NCBI GenBank assembly: GCA_010645155.1
Contig: CM021323.1
Location: forward strand, 3,951,478 to 4,015,477
Reading direction: 5' to 3'
Length of the DNA stretch: 64,000 nucleotides
Source of the DNA: Tigriopus japonicus
Taxonomy: Eukaryota > Arthropoda > Copepoda > Harpacticoida > Harpacticidae
Shown here: piece after piece, positions 56,934 through 64,000 of the stretch
Layout: each line of letters opens with the position of its first letter
How positions within the stretch are numbered: the stretch's first letter is position 1
Notes under the pieces: model-generated
Seen by the model: the letters and a program-made list of their open reading frames with translations, nothing else
What the model was told of the DNA's origin: nothing
Database searches by the model: none
Program-made: the position numbers and the translations under genes

Positions 56934-57382
56934 CTACCAATTTTCATCTGTCTCCTTCTGACAAATGTAAAGTCCCTTTGATCCACCAGCGATGACACAA
57001 TGAACCACATGACCCTGATCATCATAACCTGCGGAGAGCAACCCCACCTTTTTCATGACTATTTCCCATGCGTTATGCCTTTTTAGGGGACGAATCATAC
57101 CTTCCACACTCATTCCAATCCCACGTTCATTGGCGTTGGCTTCATTGTGCTGAGCCTTGGCCATTGTTGGATCACTTCTCCGTCCAAAACGTGTCGTGTA
57201 GAAGCCCTGATTCTCGCGTTCTGTGTTCCAAAAGGGTTCAAGCATTATTATACTTTACTGTGTAATACTTCGTTTGACAACCAGGATTACTTACTGAAAA
57301 GATTGCCGTTCATTCTCTGTCCTTGTCCTGAAGACACGAGAATGATCACAATCACCAGGAAGATCAATCCAAATTTGTTCAT
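56934..57382 (-). CDS. RYamide-like neuropeptide precursor encoding a GFYTTRFamide
   Basis: Exon 1 57382-57295; exon 2 starts 57220 and ends at a stop at 56934. Residues 1-21 are a strong signal peptide (MNKFGLIFLVIVIILVSSGQ). Then come MNGNLF, the dibasic site K30-R31, ENQGFYTTRF, G42 as amide donor and R43-R44. The predicted product is ENQGFYTTRF-amide, possibly trimmed. The GFYxxR-aromatic-amide core matches crustacean RYamides (GFYSQRYamide, GFYANRYamide), except that the last residue is Phe. Codon phase at the intron produces the KR site. Within exon 2 a stop-free 72-nt segment (about 57105-57034) bounded by GAAG/GTATGA and CTCCGCAG may be a further intron; if spliced the precursor is about 100 aa and ends with a two-Cys tail (CVIAGGSKGLYICQ). 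Head-to-head with the TP53I13-like gene. Confidence 0.72.
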
Positions 57383-57466
57383 GTCTCTTTTGGTTAGGAT
57401 CGTTGAGCCTTGAGTGCGAATGGAAAGCGGAGAAAAAACTGTTGGCCTTTCTACACGACATTGCGC

Positions 57467-57473
57467 TTTTTAT
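57467..57473 (-). promoter_or_regulatory. TATA box of the neuropeptide precursor gene
   Basis: TATAAAA on the minus strand about 85 bp upstream of the ATG at 57382, followed about 30 bp later by an initiator-like CAACAGTTTT. A TATA promoter fits a tissue-restricted neuropeptide gene. Confidence 0.5.
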
Positions 57474-57939
57474 ATCATCGTGCTCATCCTCCATTCCATT
57501 CGTGGGTTAATCCATCTCGCAAAAGCGGAAGCTCTCTCACCTCAGCAAAGCACGGGCGAAAAAAGACGTTTTCCCTCGAATTCGGTCCCTCGACAAAAGA
57601 GACTAATCAAGTTGATACCCGATTGTGTAAGACGAAGCATCCCGATCAAAGCTAACCCTTCAGTGTATTGCGATAATGGAAAAAATTGATGAAGCATCTT
57701 AGAGTTGATCTCACGTCAGGTAGATAAATAATGAACATAGAGAGCTGTCAAAGGAGTCCCACCAACGCCACACAGTGCGCGTCAAAGTGCACATGTTCAA
57801 CGTCAGGTATGTACGAACACGCTCTGCGTACGAATCGCAGGATAGACTTGGCCGACTTTGGTCAGCTGAAAACACTTTCAGATCCGAATGTTTCAGTATT
57901 AGGTTCCGATCTTGGAATGCCAAGAACACCCTTATTAAG

Positions 57940-59623
57940 ATGATTCGATTTTGGTCGTTGTTCTTGTGTGCATGGGTGCAGTTTTTGAGGGCTGAGAGTC
58001 TTGTACCACATTCAAGGTTTGTCCGCCTTATTGTTATTTAGTCACTTATGTTGAATATGATGACGGTGACATCCATAGACACCCGCGAAATGAAGGGATC
58101 GGTCCCGAATCTTCACTCTATGATGCAAAGCAAGGGATCAAAATGGGTGTGCCCAATGGAGGCTGCGATGATGCCCAGGTGAGGTGATACGGTTGTGGGG
58201 TGAATAAATTTTCGGATGGATTACGTAATAAATTTTCGGATGGATTACGTAGATGTTCGACTTTTTGTTTAGACGGGATTGGACATGGATTGGGATGGAA
58301 GTCCGACCGAGTATGTTTGTTACTACCCTACTAAGCCTTTGATTCCTAATCCTAAAATAGAGTCCAAACTTGAATGCGAGAATTTAGCCTCGAATTACTT
58401 GCCAAGTAAGAAGTTGTGTTTGTTACCTTTCATTACCTATGAAGAAAATATTACCTGTTCCCTCAGGACATTTTTGCATGAACGAGAAATTGACGTATAA
58501 CACGAGTATTCCTACTCATGGGGATCATCGACCATTGTGGCCAAAGTTTGGCGAATATCGGTAAGTTCCTAATGCTAATTTTGAGAAAACTTTTCGTTTT
58601 AACTTGTCTTAAAGAAATGTGAAGGATTCTTAGAAGTCTCTGACATTGTGTTTGCCCTTTTGGAATATTTCTAATAAAGACAGAAAAGAAGCAAACTTAC
58701 CGGTTCAATATTTAACCGTGATTAATATCCGCCTGTCTGCTGGTTGGTTTTGCTCTTCCTGTTTGACAGTTACGTTCCTCCTCAACGATGGTTGCATAAT
58801 ATCGAGCATGGATCTGTGGTGATGCTTTATCATCCTTGCACCCATCATCGTGTGGTTGATAAATTGAGGCAAATCGTCAAGGGATGCCTTCGCAAGCACA
58901 TTATAACACCTTCAGCTGCATTGACGCGAAAACGGGTGAGGCTCCGTTTCTTAATAAGTTATAAATGATTCTAAGAAAAATCTTCATTTCTAATATTTTT
59001 ATATAACTCCCTTTAAGTGTTGAGAATAGCTTCAATAGTACGTATTATTTTTCAATAAACATGTTGGCATAATTTATGAAGTTCCAAGGTTGTTTAAGGG
59101 GACGTTGGAGAAAAGACATTTTGCACCGTCTTCACGTCCCAGAATGATTTTATTTGAACTTTTTGGTGTGATTTTTGAGTATTTTCATAAATTCTGGCTG
59201 ATTTTATGAGTCAAACTTCATTTAGAACAAAACGGTTTTGGCTTAAAGTTTTTTTTCTTAAACATTCGGGGTTTGATTTTGCTTGGAATCACCAATGGTT
59301 AGTTGCCAAATACGTGTTCATAATAGTGTTAAACTTTTCATAGCCATTGGCTTTGGTGGCCTGGGGATGTCGACTTACCATGTCAGAAGTCAATGAGAAA
59401 GAGGTGGTCAAATTTATTCGTGAAAAAGGTATAGTTCCTTTTTGCAGATTATCTCATAAAAATCACTTTTCCAAGACATGCTCCTTCCTATTTTCTAGGT
59501 TTGAAAGGACCGGAGGGGAGTTTGCCGAAACAAGGTCAATACGAATTCCATTTGTTGGAGCAAGCTGCAGTGGTGCCTGGATCGGATGAGCGAGATAGTC
59601 AGCTCTGTCCCAAATTCTCGTGA
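57940..59623 (+). CDS. TP53I13-like secreted protein
   Basis: Exons: 57940-about 57997, 58042-58178, 58273-58405, 58467-58560, 58770-58935, 59344-59428 and 59499-59623; about 265 aa. Exon 1 encodes a signal peptide ([19 protein letters not shown]); its donor is uncertain, since the obvious AG/GTTTGT would leave a 25-nt intron out of phase, and a weaker A/GTCTTG at 57998 restores the frame. The diagnostic block is [38 protein letters not shown], followed by [16 protein letters not shown] and LKGPEGSLP, shared with tumour-protein-p53-inducible protein 13. The molecular function of the family is poorly known. Unlike vertebrate TP53I13 (about 390 aa), no C-terminal membrane helix is seen, so it may be fully secreted. 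A 24-bp tandem duplication lies in intron 2. Confidence 0.75.
58203..58251. repeat. 24-bp tandem duplication in an intron
   Basis: Two perfect copies of AATAAATTTTCGGATGGATT plus ACGT lie side by side in the 94-nt second intron of the TP53I13-like gene. Confidence 0.9.
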
Positions 59624-60254
59624 ATCAAATTATATTCACCGACAGTGCATGTGTCAGTTTATGATGAATATACAATCATTGAATCAAACAAGTCCCATCC
59701 TTTCTTTGACAGAAGCCTGTGATACATATTTCAAATGAAATCATGCGTTGTGTTTAGAGAAACGTTCAAAGAGATTAACAATTCCAGAACACCATAGATG
59801 GCCTTGATGCACTTTGCAATGACATGCATCAAAGAGAATTTCATGAATTGAAAGTTTTTCCTTGTTGTGTATTGTACACATGTCTGGCGACATGTACTTA
59901 ACAATGGGGTAAAGGCCGGTGGGCGAACAGGCTGAGGCATCATTCTCCCTTTTGTGCCGTAACAGCCACAGATGTACAACAAATTTAGTTTGGAACCTTC
60001 ATAGCAAAAACCTTGCAGGATTTTACAATGATCAGCAATTCCTCACAAGTCACCATAAAATATAAAATCTAAACCATTAAATGTGTGTTCGGCCCCTGAA
60101 ATCATTCTGGCTAGTTGATTGATGTACCATAAATTGCTGAATATGCCGACCCACCGATCTAACTGAATTCAAGTCTGAGATTGTCGGTGAGACCGATTTT
60201 TGTCATTTCCAAAGTGAATCTGTCTTCCATTGCTGAAACCTCATCATCAACATT
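59624..60254. other. Intergenic between TP53I13-like and acyl-CoA oxidase
   Basis: No supported gene; ORFs are short and without domains. Confidence 0.5.
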
Positions 60255-62405
60255 ATGTGGACCGTAAGTCGTTTGGGAGGGCGGATTTTGAGCCCGGAGC
60301 TGATTCGACCCGGTGTGGTGTCCGCCTCCCTGTCCTCCACGCCCATTTGGTCGGCTAATCCCGCAGGAGCCACTTTGGAGCGGTTCTCCAACCAAACGAA
60401 ACCCGAGGATCTACGACGAAGTCAATGGGCTCAAGCCCAGTTCCCCGTGGAACGCCTGACCCAAATTTTGGACCATGACAACCATGAGATGCGGGCCAAG
60501 TTCCGCCAATTCATCTCGGATCCCGTTATGACGCCCAAATACAACATATCTTTAGAGGAAGAGCGAGAATTGGCCTTGCAAAGGCTGCAACGCATTTGCG
60601 ATAACGATTTCATCTCGGTTCTCGATTTCTGGCACAATCCGTTGCGGGTTTTTGCGGCTCATGAATTGGCGGCCGTTATTGACCCGGCCATGACGACAAA
60701 AATGACGGTTCAATTTAATCTATTCGGCGGGACCGTCTTGAAATTGGGCACGAAACGCCATCACGATCGGTATCTCAAGGGCATTGATAACCTTCAGGAT
60801 GTGGGATGCTTCGGTCTCACGGAATTGGGCTACGGGAACAACGCCGTTGAAATGGAGACCACGGCCGTTTATGACGACAAGACCCGAGAGTTCATCATCA
60901 ACACGCCCACACCTTTGGCCCAAAAGTACTGGATCACCAATGGAGCCGTACACGCCAAACACGTGGTCGTGTTTGCCCAATTGATGGTGGCCGGAAAGAA
61001 TGAAGGCATTCATGGAATCATCGTCCCCATACGAGACGACAAGCTTCAGGTCTTGCCCAATGTGCTCGTTGAAGACATGGGATACAAGGTTTGCGGCCAA
61101 AGGGTTTCTTGAATTTTAAAATTGGAGCAATGTGACAGGTTGAACTTCTTGCAGATGGGTTTGAATGGCGTGGACAACGCTAAACTCACGTTCAAGAATG
61201 TTCGAGTGCCGCGTGAGAACTTGTTGAATCGTTGGTCCGATGTTACGCCCGAAGGTCAATTCCAATCTGAGATTGGCAGTGGACGAGCCCGATTTCTGAC
61301 CGTGGCTGATCAGTTGTTGTCTGGTCGCATTTGCATTGCCTCCATGTCTCTCGGAGGAGCCAAGGCCTCTTTGGCCATTGCTTTGCGGTACTCGGCCACT
61401 CGACTGACCGTCGGACCCACGGGCAAATCTGACACGCCCATTTTGTACTACCAATTACAACAGAGAGCCCTGATGCCGTTGTTGGCTCAAACTGTGGCCA
61501 TCAACTTCGGTTTGGACTACGTCAAAGATCGATGGGCCTTTCAAAAAGAGGATGGATCCGAACACGCCGAGGTGGTCACCATGTGTTGCGCCATTAAACC
61601 TATTAGCTCGTGGAATCTTGAGGAAGTGGTCTCCGTTGCCCGAGAAAGATGTGGTGGGCAAGGCTTTCTGTCGTGCAATCGCTTTGGCACGTTTTTGGGA
61701 TTGGCTCACGCTGCCATGACGGCTGAAGGAGACAATTCCGTCTTGATGCAAAAGGTGGCCAAGGAAAGATTGACCGCCTTGAGTAAAGGCCAAGACAAAT
61801 TGGACCTGTCGACCCCCTCAAATGCCGATGTGAAATATCCCGAATACATGCTCCACCTCTTCAAGGTCCGAGAAATGAAGTTGTTCGAGGAATTGGGACA
61901 GAAAATGGCCAAAGCTGGCAAAGCTGGAACTTATTCAACCTGGATGTTGGAAGAGAGCGATTTGATCCAGGCCGCTGCTCGATCCTATGGAGATCGGTTG
62001 ATCGCCGAGCAATTTCACAAAACACTTCAGAACCAAGAAAATGCGGATCTTAAGGAAATTTTGACCCAAATCTTTTCCTTGTACTTGTGCTCAACTTTGG
62101 AGAGGAACCTAACCCAATTACTGACTTTGGGAATCATCACCCCAGAACAGGTGAATATGCAGTTTGACTTGCTAATATATTTTCGTATGTTTTGGATATG
62201 CAAACCATCCCTTTTTTCAATTGATTTTTAGAGCGCTGGGATCAAGGAGCTGTCCAACGTGTTGTGTGCCGAATTAGCCCCTCATTCCATGGCCATCTGT
62301 GACTCGTTTGCTCTGACCAAGGAGATGCTTTCGGCCCCGATTGCATTGGATTGGGTCGAGTACAACAAAATTGATAATCAAGGCGAAGTATCGCAACTCA
62401 AGTGA
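60255..62405 (+). CDS. Acyl-CoA oxidase family flavoenzyme without a recognisable PTS1
   Basis: Three exons: 60255-61088, 61155-62150 and 62232-62405; 667 aa (human ACOX1 about 660). Acyl-CoA oxidases catalyse the first step of peroxisomal beta-oxidation, converting acyl-CoA to enoyl-CoA with H2O2 release via FAD. The acyl-CoA binding and flavin region is clear ([60 protein letters not shown]). The C-terminal half holds [13 protein letters not shown] and [15 protein letters not shown], where the Glu of AEGDN aligns with the catalytic base (Glu421 in ACOX1). The C-terminus reads QGEVSQLK, not the usual SKL-type PTS1. The first ~45 residues ([20 protein letters not shown]) are basic and Ser-rich, and no PTS2 consensus was seen. 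Peroxisomal versus mitochondrial location is therefore open. Confidence 0.88.
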
Positions 62406-62728
62406 AGCTCCAGCGTTTTTATAACAATGCCACATGTCAGTTTTCAAACAAATATATTTACCCATGAGGACATACATTTAATTGCATCTTTGGACTCTGA
62501 CACACCTTTTGGACATTTTCAGCTTCCTTTGAAACACTTTATCGCACTAAATTGAGCCCTGATGGCTGTCGTTGAGTTCAAAACCGGAAATCTCTTCAAA
62601 CTTTATCTTGGCCATTTTTGACAAATGTGAGAGAGGTCTCTTTCTCATCTTGAAAACTGTCGCCATCTTCTTAAAATCGAATCCATTACTCAAGTGACAC
62701 TTATCCAATTTGGCTTCCAACTTGAACC
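62406..62728. other. Intergenic between acyl-CoA oxidase and G-alpha
   Basis: No gene; contains the oxidase 3' UTR and the G-alpha upstream region. Confidence 0.5.
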
Positions 62729-63995
62729 ATGCTTTGTTGTTTGCGCCTAAGAGGTGGAACGGATTCTCAAGCATTGAGAATCAAACGCGAAAAGAAAAGG
62801 ATCAATGAGGACATTGAAAGAGGTCAGCCAAAAGATCACAACAATATTGTCCCTCTTCAAAATATCAAGAAAACCCATTGCCTTATCTTAAAATGGGCAA
62901 GTTTCTTTTAAAAAATAACAAGCTTAGCAAGTAAAACAATCGGTTATATTTTTTCCATGATTAACCAATTAACAAGTTTTCGGGATGAACTAATAATAAC
63001 TCATTGTGAGACAAAGTAACCTATTAATAGAAAAATAATAATTGTTAATAGTAAAGAAAGTATTCTTGATTACTTAGATTATATTATCTTAGATTAGATC
63101 TTGATTTCTTAGATAGAAAGAAAGTATTGCAGATGGTTTGCATAAATGAGTTATGCTCGTTTTTTTGCCTTATCTCAGCAAGTGGAATCAAAGAACGCCG
63201 AATGAAGTTTGGAGTTATTTCGTGAAAACGCTCCACTTTGCTACTCTTATTTTTTGAACGGTTAATGTATTGATATTATCTATCAGCTTTGAAATCGATC
63301 TCATCCCTTAAAGTGGTGATTTAGACTTAATCATAAGCTTCGAAGAATCATTTCCAATGGTTTATGACATAATGCATCACTCAACTCAATTTTTGGATGC
63401 TGGCATGATCTTCTTTATCACTAAAAAATCGGCCTAGGATTGAAATCTGTTCTCGCAACCTGCCATTACAGAACTCCGGGATGAGCGAAAACGCCGAGAA
63501 CGCGAGCATCGCATTCTTCTTCTCGGTTGTGGGGAAGCCGGGAAATCCACATTCATCAAGCAAATGAGAATCATTCACTCCCAAGGGTTCACAGAGGAAG
63601 AAAAGATTCAAATCAAAGACGATATCGCCTCCAACATAACTGACGCCATTCAGACGCTCGTTCAAAATGCCATCATCGACAACTCCATCGAAGAGGACGT
63701 GAAATTGATTGAAAGTCTTCCGCCTCGTCCCAAACCCGGGGAAGTTCTTCGCTTGGTGGATGTTATCGACCGTTTGTGGAAACACGAAGCCATCCAAAAT
63801 GCCTATGAGCGCAGAAATGAATTCCAATTGGTGGAGTGTGCCAAGTATTTCTTGAGTCGTGTCCGACAAGTTCTTCAACCGGACTATATGCCCTCCAATC
63901 AGGACATTGTACAGACTCGAGTCAAGACCACGGGCATCATCGAGCACGATTTCCATGTTGTAACCAAAGGCGAAAAGCCCAGAAAGCTCATTTTG
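62729..63995 (+). CDS. Heterotrimeric G-protein alpha subunit, 5' half (runs off right edge)
   Basis: Exon 1 62729-62822, exon 2 63472-63995, joined in phase. A GT donor (63996) follows TTG, so the next exon (starting VDVGGQ-like) is outside the window. The N-terminus MLCCLRLRG has Cys for palmitoylation and no MGxxxS myristoylation site. It is followed by the basic alpha-N helix (ALRIKREKKRINEDIERELR) and the P loop LLLGCGEAGKSTFIKQMRII. The usual GESGKS is GEAGKS here; Lys and the Mg-binding Ser are kept. The helical domain (VIDRLWKHEAIQNAYERRNE, FQLVECAKYFLSRV) and switch I (TRVKTTGIIEHDF) with the Arg finger and Thr are present. The N-terminus and P loop resemble Gq, and parts of the helical domain resemble Gs. 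The class is uncertain: probably a divergent Gq-like subunit. Confidence 0.87.
62823..63471 (+). other. G-alpha intron 1, AT-rich
   Basis: 649-nt intron with simple TTAGAT/AATAATA-rich stretches (63000-63120); no gene recognised. Confidence 0.6.
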
Positions 63996-64000
63996 GTACG

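Noticed and set aside
63381..63956. 191-aa minus-strand ORF at the right end
   Set aside because: Antisense shadow of the G-alpha exon, whose plus frame has the P loop and switch I.
1..64000. Bacterial-type systems (CRISPR, toxin-antitoxin, prophage, integrative elements)
   Set aside because: The window is eukaryotic throughout; no spaced repeats, operon-type bacterial ORFs or phage genes were seen.

Overview
This is a stretch of a eukaryotic nuclear genome, most likely an arthropod and plausibly a crustacean such as a copepod. Genes are split by short GT-AG introns (mostly 40-100 nt, a few near 1 kb). The gene set is animal: DAXX, ATM, ANKFN1/wide awake, a NET1-type RhoGEF, an FMRFamide-receptor-like GPCR and an RYamide-like neuropeptide precursor. 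The crustacean/copepod assignment is an inference from the RYamide-like peptide and the GPCR type; nothing here proves the species. All exon borders were read by eye from splice signals and reading phase.

Left part (1-12 kb): the 5' end of a GPCR gene (minus, cut by the window edge); DAXX (minus, 4 exons); then three nuclear genes for mitochondrial proteins packed together: XPNPEP3 (plus), mitochondrial EF-Ts/TSFM (plus, 81 bp after the XPNPEP3 stop) and mitochondrial ribosomal protein uL2m/MRPL2 (minus, convergent with TSFM, 3' ends overlapping).

12-22 kb is gene-poor and repeat-rich. It holds a 174-bp inverted repeat flanking 2.6 kb, a nested 45-bp inverted repeat, a pogo/Tigger-like fragment, a GA microsatellite, a perfect small hairpin, an N gap with duplicated flanks and one small unrecognised coiled-coil ORF.

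22-38.4 kb: TINAG-like catalytically dead cathepsin-B-fold protein (plus, 8 exons), ANKFN1/wide awake (minus, essentially one exon), NET1/ARHGEF3-like RhoGEF (plus, 9 exons) and RNFT1/2-like RING membrane E3 ligase (plus, 6 exons).

38.5-49.3 kb: ATM kinase (minus, about 10 exons, about 3045 aa when the gap-flanking duplication is collapsed). It is convergent with RNFT.

51.6-64 kb: CHCHD3/MIC19 (plus), a type II membrane Kelch-repeat protein (minus, interrupted by a gap with duplicated flanks), an RYamide-like neuropeptide precursor (minus), a TP53I13-like secreted protein (plus), an acyl-CoA oxidase without a recognisable PTS1 (plus) and the 5' half of a G-protein alpha subunit (plus, running off the right edge).

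All three N gaps are flanked by about 200-530 bp near-identical direct repeats (about 2-3% divergent). This looks like unmerged alleles placed side by side by the assembler, and it duplicates part of ATM and part of the Kelch gene. There is no bacterial-type system, CRISPR array or phage here. The most novel-looking items are the GFYTTRFamide precursor, the possible XPNPEP3-TSFM operon within a mitochondrial gene cluster, the triplicated DAXX splice acceptor, the G-alpha with an altered P-loop and the foldback repeats.
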